Of a DNA stretch of 64,000 nucleotides, positions 41,801-49,801 are shown in pieces. Made by a program: the position numbers and the translations under genes. Origin of the DNA: Nannochloropsis salina CCMP1776 (Eukaryota; Sar; Eustigmatophyceae; Eustigmatales; Monodopsidaceae); assembly GCA_004565275.1 (NCBI GenBank), contig SDOX01000159.1, positions 65,002 through 129,001 on the forward strand, written 5' to 3'. Under the pieces are notes generated by a model that saw only the letters and a list, made by a program, of their open reading frames with translations, searched no databases and had not been told where the DNA came from. How positions within the stretch are numbered: the stretch's first letter is position 1; every line of letters begins with the position of its first letter.

Positions 41801-43407
41801 GTCGACATTGGACACAGGACCAATATCCGCTTGAGCAAGAAGCCGAGGAGGGAGTGAGTGAGAAGTCAACGACCGTCGAAGTCAGCCGGAGCGATACTAC
41901 GGGCCCCAAGCGTTCGCGTCTCTCAACGTCAAATTCGACTTGTTCGAGCCAGTCTCCGGCCGCAGTGTCCCACCCCGTCATAGAGCAACCATTGCATGCG
42001 GCTTGCAACGCTGACAAGGTGATAGAACACCTTACTGAGCCGAGAAAACAGAAGCCGGAAACGGAAGAGAGAAACGAAGGCGTCGTCCAAGATGTCGACC
42101 AGAAGAGCACTTCAATTACACCGGCCACGTTCAAGTCCCGCAACGAGAAGGAAAATGCAAAAAAAGAAAACCCTCGTAGACTAGATTTCGATAAGAAACC
42201 TGCCCCAGAGCCTGCTCAGCTTCAGGATGCGCTCGAAAGTGAGGGTAACTTGAGCTATTCGACCCACACTACCGCTTCCTCCATCTCCTCCTCCTCATCG
42301 TCGCAGTCTCTTAACAGTTTCACTCCGACAAATGCTCAAGCCCGCTCTATTCAATGTAACAACGTCAACTGCTGCATGCATGGCTCCCTTAGCCGCAGCA
42401 CAAGCACCGACAGCAGCACAAGTACAAGTAGTGGTAACGACGCAAGCAATAGGGTCAGCAAGGTGGGAAGGAACGGTGATGCTGCCGGCAATCTCAGCAT
42501 ATCCAACGATAGTAAACGCTTGGATACGGAGAAGATTCAAAACATTTGCGAAACTATTTCCAAAGCCACGAAATACCGTCCTGACGTGCCTCAAAATAAT
42601 AAGACAGGCTCCAAAAGAGTATTCCACAATGGACCCACCGGAGACAAGCCTTTTCATTCTAGCTCTAAAGCAAACGGAAATGGCGCGTACATGGACAGAA
42701 CGCGTGGTCGGATATGCGTGCCCACATTGTACCCCGTCCTGTTCCACCAACTGCAGCGTCGACCCCCTCCCTTGCCCGCGCTCCACGGGCATGGAATAGC
42801 AGTCTCGATTCCCGGCAAAGATTACTACCACGACCCGTGCACTCTACAGCCGATGCCCCCTCTGGGCCGCACCGACCCATATTCTCATCGGCACGGCCAC
42901 GCGGACATGCGAAACTACCCTCCTGCCTACCATCAGCCTTCACCTTACCCTGTGGCGAATTACGAATCGTCTCCTCAAATTGAGCCTTCCGCTACCCGTC
43001 CCGCGCAAGCCGTCGATCGCAAAGAAGTAGAGGACAAGTTGCGCCGTCAGATACATTACTATTTCTCGCCTGAAAACCTGAAGAGAGATTATTACCTTCG
43101 ATCGAAAATGGACGGGCAAGGGTGGGTGATGCTCGCCGAGGTGGCACAGTTCAACCGAACTAAACATTTGCTGGGCCTGCTTGGATTTCAGGGTGAAAAG
43201 GAGGTTAAAGGGGCTCCATTGGACTTTTCACTCCTGCTTAGTATCGTGGCTGAGTCACCTAAAGTAGAGGTGCAGATCATGCCGACGGAAAAAGCAAGCG
43301 GAGACGGGAACGGGGGTAGACTAGTGTATAAGATTCGTCCACGGGAGAACCCGAAACAGTGGGTCGTATCCTCTCAAGAGCGACGAGAATTGTCGGGGAA
43401 AGATTAA
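38899..43407 (+). CDS. Membrane-anchored La-motif (LARP-like) protein
   Basis: An intronless gene for about 1,502 residues. Its order is: a signal peptide (QIPISLACLFLLWRASAAKA, residues about 10-29); a large lumenal region (about 60-515) with charged helices such as KARYDKAHGLLELYLEQENM and no family I know; a Ser/Pro-rich stem (about 528-574); one transmembrane helix (PFVLASLLALLCLLGGGFYH, about 579-599); a basic stop-transfer (HSRGGRHKKK); some 760 disordered Ser/Lys/Glu-rich residues; and a La motif at about 1377-1460. The La motif reads LRRQIHYYFSPENLKRDYYL, RSKMDGQGWVMLAEVAQFNR, then VAESPKVEV. La motifs bind RNA 3' ends or poly(A) in translation control. No RRM is seen after it. The positive-inside rule puts the La motif in the cytosol. 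ATG alternatives are 38899 and 38920. Confidence 0.8.
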   Translation: MLQRSQVMANYQIPISLACLFLLWRASAAKARHAGGNEKVESYRKAGGNGVEAPPAPSASPMGLQPVVDSDAAYRVRKARYDKAHGLLELYLEQENMLEADAIREALELLEGNMSEWGALEETLGHGYLHDDDFMLMIRAHVIRGQMLAVAARYERQGGELAKLSSRGSGRDPPMVRALEEFEYACPMLWKVQLMSAAGSSRGENSNLTALGSDPFFFSAMPSSWGPPPGSGPAGGSLGAPEDDYHSCYAVLADLYSELQLHQQQHERQRKGKGADLMARYMVVRRQEEDRERSDAGGEAQQLNEQGLKLRRRTWGMVDRLALLSTSCPADVVAASGSESDSPYPKTHIIWNEAQVMRAHMLGIVWQLSAVTEPWNAQACVERAKIWLGMIRQRSQARMAYYLHHRQAAGGGADKGQGPRLGGKVREMQAAAAATVVSEGLQEEGNCYLGALTAVAEKGWEALEVERGEEGRLCGLPGGRRKDVVLPGFQSGEEILEAVRESYQHALLAPRLSLRDFFAKRGALKSRPLGSSSAGPAPFPSSASSSSPSPTFSSSSPPISPPHYTSLVGQQTAGEKVSPFVLASLLALLCLLGGGFYHYSRRHSHSRGGRHKKKSAVLAAAVVKRGAQRKVQAGQATGKWCADEGRGACQQARWTLWEHVAFCLETATSLSRPFVGSLTRRASKMYSIWRVWARRRHQGTGRSKGQPESNKAKAQMLSPTPKEHSTKKIKGEYSKPGTRDGSGGRRRRCSGKRCELQLVQKPPQCGHEKQQPAAQAFVSTPPVFPSPRSRQGIAGQEQRMVSVTPGFVEGSVVGDAFEWVGTGGSHCPKSKASTLSRWNASSERLTGESEAPRPDIYDTEKKQGQEPHLPTASCYQAGNKRKAGATAKLPCFPRSRAEKVEGKKEKSENIKSTEAKSKGLEESAMSLDSADAQEGKGPESVSEGPGASRKEEGGVPTVAVGNPQPEECRHWTQDQYPLEQEAEEGVSEKSTTVEVSRSDTTGPKRSRLSTSNSTCSSQSPAAVSHPVIEQPLHAACNADKVIEHLTEPRKQKPETEERNEGVVQDVDQKSTSITPATFKSRNEKENAKKENPRRLDFDKKPAPEPAQLQDALESEGNLSYSTHTTASSISSSSSSQSLNSFTPTNAQARSIQCNNVNCCMHGSLSRSTSTDSSTSTSSGNDASNRVSKVGRNGDAAGNLSISNDSKRLDTEKIQNICETISKATKYRPDVPQNNKTGSKRVFHNGPTGDKPFHSSSKANGNGAYMDRTRGRICVPTLYPVLFHQLQRRPPPLPALHGHGIAVSIPGKDYYHDPCTLQPMPPLGRTDPYSHRHGHADMRNYPPAYHQPSPYPVANYESSPQIEPSATRPAQAVDRKEVEDKLRRQIHYYFSPENLKRDYYLRSKMDGQGWVMLAEVAQFNRTKHLLGLLGFQGEKEVKGAPLDFSLLLSIVAESPKVEVQIMPTEKASGDGNGGRLVYKIRPRENPKQWVVSSQERRELSGKD

Positions 43408-44365
43408 ATACCGGCATACCTGGGTGCTTGAGCATACTGAAAATCGTCATGGTAAGTTATCAGTGCAAGAGTTTGTTCTTGGTTCCTGCTTATGATGGTC
43501 CGCCTTGATTTTGGAGATTGAGTGTAACCTTCGCGGCGCTCTTTATTTATAGTAATTTAGCGAGGGTGTAAAAGCTAGAAGACTGACTTGGGTATGTGAT
43601 AATTGTGTGATACTGCGGTGAAGGGAGCATCCCTAACTGGTCTAGAAATTGAATTGTTCGCCTCAAGCATTCAAGGTGTTTGAGAATCAGCATTCTTTAG
43701 CGAGAAAATATAGAAATGAAAATTGAGCAAGCAAAATGCGTTGAATAGGGGAAGACGTATGTGTGAGAAGAATTTAAAAAATCAAATGAAGGGAAAGCAA
43801 TAGGCGTTACTAGTATTCTACACTTCGTAAAAAATCAAATGAAGGGAAAGCAATAGGCGTTACTAGTATTCTACACTCCTCGTTTTTAGTACTTCAGAAT
43901 ATGAGAGGAGTGGCGGTGTTTTTGGCCACACATAAATATCCAAGAAGGGCTTAGATGCGAGAAAAGGGATCCTAGAGCGGGATTTCAAGCATCGATGCTT
44001 CATTTGCTGCTCGCCACGGAGCGAGAAAAGTATTTGTCGTGGCTTACGTGAGCCCAGCAAACGACAGGCGAGGAAGCAATGATGAGTGCTCCGTTGAGCA
44101 CGTGATATATTTTTTATTTTGTGCCCGTTCATAAAGCTAAGGTTATCTGCGCTTTGTCTAGTAGCCTTCACACACCTCGGCCCGGGAGCATCGCCACGAG
44201 GACTACCGGATCTTCCCTTCCTAGTCAACAAACACACCATTCTCTCACATCGCTAAAATTACTCAGTACTTTGAGCGCCGCCAAGCTTGCAGTCATACTT
44301 TCTCTGGCAGCTCCTCTCTTTCATCGCCTTATATCCCTCGACTGGCCCCTGAAGACATTCAAAGT
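43408..44365. other. Intergenic, convergent 3' ends
   Basis: About 960 bases between the La-motif gene and SEL1L/HRD3. It is AT-rich in the left half and contains a 53-base tandem duplication, listed separately. No gene is recognised. Confidence 0.5.
43775..43877. repeat. 53-base tandem duplication
   Basis: Two adjacent copies with a 53-base period, starting at 43775 and 43828 (each begins TAAAAAATCAAATGAAGGGA). They look identical over about 50 bases, which indicates a recent duplication. Confidence 0.92.
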
Positions 44366-46561
44366 TCAAAGTCCCTCCGCCGCAGAGGATATTTGTCCCT
44401 CCACGTCCAAGATACCCTGTTGCGCCTTCTCGCCATCCTTCCTATCTCCCCCATGTAAGACACTTGCGAGGCCGGACTTCGCTGACAGGCTTGTTACCTT
44501 CCATTGCAGCTTCCCTATGTCCATCATAGAGGACCACGACAGCCTGTTGCCAATTTTTTGGGCCCTCTCGCTCCGTTGACTCCGCGATAGCAAAGCCACC
44601 AGGCGCTTATAGAGGCCTAAAGCCTTCACGGTGTCTTGCGCAAGCACACCCTCCTCGCCCACTTCGTACATCTCGGCAAGCTTCCTCAATGCCTGCACAT
44701 GGCCCATCTCCACTGCCTCCTCCAGGTACCCCATAGCCTGCCGCAGACCCGTGACAGGCCCCGGCACCGCGCTCGTTGATTTACCCTCCTTCTCCATCCT
44801 GAGCATGAGGTTTCCCAGGGCGAAGTAATGGTCGGGGGATTGGAGCGCAGCACGGTCGTAAAAGCGCAGAGCCAGGTCGTCGGCGTCAGGCAAGGCGTAG
44901 CCCATCCGGTGTTCAAGCATGTAGGCCGCGTTCGCCTGAGCGATCTCGTAGCCTTCTTCCGCTGCCATGGCGAGAAAAGTCACGGCATGCTCCATAAGCC
45001 CGGCTTTGTAAAGGTCGATGCCGTACCGCACGCCCGATATCCAGTATCCACTCTCACCCGCGCGCTTGTACGTGGCCGCAGCCGACTCGCAGGACCGGGG
45101 GAAATAAAAGTCATCCACGCCTTCCTCGTAGAGCTGGCCCAGGCGGAACGACGCCAGAATTTGTCCTTGTGCTTCTGCCTGGTGCAATGCTTCCAAGGCC
45201 TCCTCGAAGGCCTCATCCCTCAACAAGAGCTCTCCCCAGTTGAGTAAGGCTTCGGGGTGACCCGCTTGAGCCGCGGTCCGATAGAGCTCCGCCGCTTTGT
45301 CCACATCCCTGTCCACGCCCTTCCCGTGCAAGTACAGGTATGCTAGCGCATTCAGCGCCCCAGGATCGCCGAGAGCACCAGCCTTCTCGAACCAGTCGAT
45401 CGCGGTGTCCAAATCCTCGGCCAGTGATGACTGAGAAGCCGTCTCCCCCCCGTCCCTGTGGGGCCCGCTTGTCGTCGCGTACATCATCCCCAGCTGGGTC
45501 ATTGCTCCCGCGTGTCCATTCTCAGCAGCTGCCAGATAAAAGTCAAAAGCCTGGTCCTCGTCTTCCTCCATCCCGTAAGCCCCGGTTTCGTACATCTTCG
45601 CCACCTCAAACAAGGCCTCCGCGCTCTTTCCGGACGCCGCCTCTTTCAGGAGCTCCGTGCGAATCGCGGAGTCGCTCTTGCCGTTCGCCTTCCGGGACTC
45701 AAGCAGACTGATTAGATGCAGATCTTTGTCCAGCAAGAGGTCCGGATAGTAATTATGCTCCCTCATGGTGATCTCCGCCATTTCCTTGTAGGCCGCCAAG
45801 GCGGCCGAGCAGTTGACTGGAACGCCCGCCCCGAACAAGTGTCGAAAGCCCATGGCTAGATTAGCGCCTATAGACCCGCCTTCAGCCGCAGGTGCCTCGA
45901 AAGTCACTCCTGCTGCATCCTCCGGTGTCTTATTGCCGAAGCCCGTGCTCAAGAAAAATGCTAGGGTATGCTTGGCCTCGCTGAACCCCAATTGTACAGC
46001 CTCGCCCAGCCGTTGCACAGCCTTGGCCAGGTCCCGTTCCACCCCATTCCCACCTGTGGCATAGACCAATGCAGATTCATAAAGTGCGACCGCTTTCTCG
46101 GGCCCTGCCTTTGGCGCGTAGGCGACATCCTCGAAAATCTCCAAGGCCTCTGCGTCGTCCCGCACCCCGCTTCCCGGCCTTCCGTACCTCAATTCCTTCC
46201 CCTTTTCAAGCTGAACCACATAAATAGAATCAGCAGGCAGGGGGGGACGCTCAGCGGCCGGATCGAGGAATTTAGACTGCGCTTTGGCAATGTCATAAAA
46301 GTGGCTGAGGGAGCTTGGTCTCGAGGCCTGAGACTGTTGCTGCTCGCCACGACCATACTCCCCATTACCCATCCCGCCCATACCATGCTTGAAGTCAGAT
46401 TTGGTAGGACTATTCATACTGCGTTGCTGAGCCTTTGATGGCACCATGGCTCCCAGAAGTCCAAAGGCGGCTAAGCAGACAGCTCGAGTCCTGGCCCCTC
46501 TTGATTTAGCGACCCGACAGCGACGTGAGGCAGTACCACGAACACATCGCGTGGGCTCCAT
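44366..46561 (-). CDS. SEL1L/HRD3-like ERAD adaptor with Sel1 repeats
   Basis: An intronless protein of 731 residues built of Sel1-like repeats, matching SEL1L/HRD3, the lumenal adaptor of the HRD1 ubiquitin-ligase complex in ER-associated degradation. An N-terminal hydrophobic segment (RAVCLAAFGLLGAMVPSKA, about 27-45) acts as signal. Repeat hallmarks include ALVYATGGNGVERDLAKAV, MGFRHLFGAGVPVNCSAALA (the SEL1L-specific NCSAAL block), AKMYETGAYGMEEDEDQAFD, LAYLYLHGKGVDRDVDKAAE and KLAEMYEVGEEGVLAQDTVK. The start is the ATG at 46561; only a TTG lies further upstream. I see no C-terminal transmembrane helix, unlike animal SEL1L and yeast Hrd3, so it may be lumenal or anchored through partners. 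Confidence 0.82.
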   Translation of the reverse strand: MEPTRCVRGTASRRCRVAKSRGARTRAVCLAAFGLLGAMVPSKAQQRSMNSPTKSDFKHGMGGMGNGEYGRGEQQQSQASRPSSLSHFYDIAKAQSKFLDPAAERPPLPADSIYVVQLEKGKELRYGRPGSGVRDDAEALEIFEDVAYAPKAGPEKAVALYESALVYATGGNGVERDLAKAVQRLGEAVQLGFSEAKHTLAFFLSTGFGNKTPEDAAGVTFEAPAAEGGSIGANLAMGFRHLFGAGVPVNCSAALAAYKEMAEITMREHNYYPDLLLDKDLHLISLLESRKANGKSDSAIRTELLKEAASGKSAEALFEVAKMYETGAYGMEEDEDQAFDFYLAAAENGHAGAMTQLGMMYATTSGPHRDGGETASQSSLAEDLDTAIDWFEKAGALGDPGALNALAYLYLHGKGVDRDVDKAAELYRTAAQAGHPEALLNWGELLLRDEAFEEALEALHQAEAQGQILASFRLGQLYEEGVDDFYFPRSCESAAATYKRAGESGYWISGVRYGIDLYKAGLMEHAVTFLAMAAEEGYEIAQANAAYMLEHRMGYALPDADDLALRFYDRAALQSPDHYFALGNLMLRMEKEGKSTSAVPGPVTGLRQAMGYLEEAVEMGHVQALRKLAEMYEVGEEGVLAQDTVKALGLYKRLVALLSRSQRSERAQKIGNRLSWSSMMDIGKLQWKVTSLSAKSGLASVLHGGDRKDGEKAQQGILDVEGQISSAAEGL

Positions 46562-47290
46562 CACACGCCACAAAAGTCAAGATGTATCACGCTTAGAGCC
46601 TGCGATGAACGTTGTAAAAAAATAGAACACGTGTCGATTTTGTTTTCTTCGTCTTGAATCTTGGGTCGAGCAAGAAATTCGAGAGAGGCGCTAGCAGGAA
46701 AGGGCCGATGCAGGATAGGGGAGCTACCCTGCTTCCATTTCTGCGAGGCAACTCTACGTATGCCGTCATGGAACCAAGGGCGCCACATAAAAAATTTCAC
46801 CCAAAAGTTCACAATCAGTTGAGCGCAGGTCGGATTGGAAACCATTGGTGAGGGGCCTGAGGACAGTCCGGCTCGCCGGGGTCGGCAAAGAGAGAAAAAG
46901 CGAATGGCCCCGGGGGGAGGCTGGATGGCCCTGGCCGCGCCAATTACAGACACAAAAACCACCGGAAGAGAAACACGAAGGGAGCACACTTACAATGTGG
47001 TCGGAATCCAGGAACGGAAAAAAAAAATGGGCAGCCGATGTAATGAATCTTGGGCGAGAAACAATTTGTCCGACCAAATCTAATGTGACAAAAGTAGTTA
47101 TTTTCGCCCAATTCGGATTCTCCGTGACGACATGGCTATGTCCGTTCCCGTCCTGCATGTCTCGAAGATTCAAGATGTATTGTACGACGACAGGTTCAGT
47201 TTCGTCTCGACGTGAAATATGTGCTACTGCTGCGCTCATATCGATTTCTCGGTGGGGGTAATGCGAAAACATAAAATATACTTTATTTTC
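46562..47290. other. Intergenic between SEL1L/HRD3 and methyltransferase genes
   Basis: 729 bases in a tail-to-head tandem arrangement. Both strands have open frames over 46766-47272, but neither translation looks like a protein family. It is presumably the SEL1L/HRD3 promoter and the methyltransferase 3' region. Confidence 0.45.
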
Positions 47291-48908
47291 TTAAGATAAC
47301 ACACGGATCAAGTCAACTTGCCTCCGTGCTTCGGTTATTTCACATAGATTATTGCTTGACATATTCGTAGAGTTTATACACAACCTCCTGCGTGGCCAGT
47401 TCATTAAAGTGCAGAAAAAACATTTGATCAGCGCTGTCCGCCGCCTCTTCCTCCTGCGGGGAACCCGTGCTTCCTTCGACCCCCCCCCCCCTTCCAAGGG
47501 GTTGCCTAACAGCTCAGGTCCCGCCTCTTTTTCCGACACTTGAAACAAACCCGCTCTGTCTAAGAGCCCTTTCAAAAAGTCTTCCAGACCATCGCGTCCA
47601 GTGGCGGGGGCCACGTACAAAAAGCGGCCTCCTGGCTTCATCAGCCGGCAAAGCACCTGCGCCAAAAGCGGGGCTAGGCTCTTCTGATAGACCAGGTCGG
47701 ACCCCAGAACCAGGTCTACAGCACCCACAGCGCTCGGAGGATACGATTGCTCGTCCCCCCAATCCATGGCAGAGACATGCACGCACGCTGCGGTCTCAGG
47801 AACCAAGAAATTCTCTCGATTCATGGCCAGGTTTGCCCGCGCGTTCATCAGAGTCTCCGAATTCAGGTCCGTCAGGTGCAGAGCCCGGGGACGGCCATGC
47901 AATGCTGCTGCCAAAGCTGGAACCGCGCAACCACATCCTAGTTCCACGATAGTGCTCGCATCGAGTAGCTCCTTGCGCTCCTGGACTAGCCATTGCGCCA
48001 GCACTAGGGCGGCAGGCCACACCCCCAGTCCCGTGGTGTCGTCCGCAGCGGCCTTACCGAAGGGATCGTCTGCATGCTCGATCGCAAGCTCACGGATCTG
48101 AAGCACTCTGTCAGGATCGTTCTCCCGGTCCAATACCAACCGGTGGATAACCGTGGCCTCCCCACCACCGCCTGAGGCCTTGTTTGCTTTTTTTTCCGAT
48201 TGCAAGCCTGCTTTGAGCACCTCTCCCCCGTCGCTACCCTCGTGACACTGCCCTTGTCCTTCGCCGCCCATCAGCGCATCCTCATCCGCCGATGGGTGCT
48301 CAAGTAACAGCTTCAAAATTCCCTGACTCTTCCCAGCAAACCCCTCCGTCAAGACACTTTTCCCGAAGGCATTCCGCGCCAAGACATCTACATTCTCTAC
48401 TTTCTCCAGTAGAAGGCGCACTACAGCCTCATGCTGATTTTGTACAGCCCAATGTAAAGGACTGTTCCCGCTCTCATTCGCTGCGCATCCTTCTACCCCT
48501 TGGTCGATTAACCAAGCAACGCAATCGACGTGACCGTTGGCGCAGGCTGGCCGTGTTTGTAGGGTAAAGGAGATTGGGATTCGGTGAATGGCTACGGCAT
48601 TCGGATAGGAGCGGACACAAACCCACGAAGCGCACGGAGACATTTACTTGACTTTGCGTGTAAATAGTAAATTTTTGTTCTCGAGGAACAACACCAAATG
48701 AACAGCGCATTATAACACATGTCGACTTACCAAAGTGCAGCGCTGTGTTGCCTCCATACCCTCCACGAAACCCCAATTGGTTTTTCCCATAGGTATTCGT
48801 AAGCTCTTGCAAGTCTTCCACGTCTCCGTATCGAGCAGCATCGAGTATGGCTTGGCCCACTTCCTCGTCGCTGGGAGCAGAGGGGCTGGGCGTAGCAGCA
48901 TTGGTCAT
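47291..48908 (-). CDS. Ankyrin-repeat protein methyltransferase (MTase family 16)
   Basis: A 477-residue protein from two exons (48908-48731 and 48546-47291, intron 184 bases, phase 1). The N-terminal part has ankyrin repeats: DEEVGQAILDAARYGDVEDL, GGNTALHFACANGHVDCVAW, GNSPLHWAVQNQHEAVVRLL. The splice falls inside the TALHFACANGH repeat and restores it. After a linker comes a seven-beta-strand methyltransferase: LGVWPAALVLAQWL, SAM motif IVELGCGCAVPALAAAL, HLTDLN, DLVLGSDLVYQKSLAPLLAQ and a PGGRFLYVAP strand. The W-P-A and GSDLVY motifs are those of family 16 protein lysine methyltransferases (METTL21/EEF-KMT type), which modify translation factors and chaperones. The ankyrin part probably selects the substrate. 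The C-terminus is basic and Arg-rich. The specific target is unknown. Confidence 0.86.
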
Positions 48909-49801
48909 AATTATGCTCCCACCGTGAGCCCGAGACACGTGGCCGAGGCCCTGTCACCACTCATGCATCAATTTGAGTGCATTTATTAAATGTGGGCGCA
49001 AAAACATCCCGAATCAAGCCACCAAGCCCTCATCTAGGGCGTCTTCAGCCCCCGGGAGCGGCCGGACACGCGAAAAGATACTCGCGGCTCTCCCCTGAGG
49101 CTCCCCGCCACTCACGCACGTGTCTCGCTCAACCAGACGGCCTGCTTGGGGGCGTCCCGGAGCTGTCCCCACGTACTTGCTTGTCGTGAACGTACTCTTG
49201 CTGTCATGTGCAGGACGAGGGGCCGATTTGTGGCGCGACCGGCCAATGTAGTTTTGTCTGACAGGCAATACTGTGCTTAGCCAGCCACACGACCGCGAGG
49301 AGGGAGCCCTCAAGGAGCGCCCACAGGAGAGCCTCTCATGCGGACGCCAGTGTGTCCAGTCGACGGTCAACGTCTCTTGTGTTCACCGAATGCGGTCTCT
49401 AGACACTTGCTGTGCATGTAATTGATGTTCATGGGATTCTTCATTGGTTGTATCGAAGTGTTTGTACGGGAAGGGGTTGCTGTCTAAGCCGCTGTCTCGG
49501 AGCTTCTTCGTGGCCACCTACTAAACATCAACCCCCCCCATTCCCTAAATACCAGTGGATTTCGGCCGCGCCTACCGCGCGCTGGGTAGACAGGCGGCAA
49601 ACAACCACACTCAAGGAAGGAAGTCAGCGCAATTGACGTTAAATGAGTCTATCAGACGAAGCAGAGCTGGCCGACAACCATTGCAGATCGACAGCACAGC
49701 AACTCAGCCAGGCCCAACAGCAACCACATCCTCAGACCAGTGGCATCACTCCCGCGGACAGTTCCTTGGGTTTCAGCAGTAAAAGACAAAGACACAAAGG
49801 A
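48909..49801. promoter_or_regulatory. Divergent upstream region, methyltransferase and sigma factor
   Basis: About 890 bases between divergent genes. An in-frame ATG for the sigma factor at 49643 would lengthen that protein by 53 Gln/Ser-rich residues. No defined element is seen. Confidence 0.4.

Noticed and set aside
46766-47272. Leftward open frame of 168 codons upstream of SEL1L/HRD3
   Set aside because: The first third looks partly protein-like, but the rest is low-complexity with no family match. There is no convincing splice partner.
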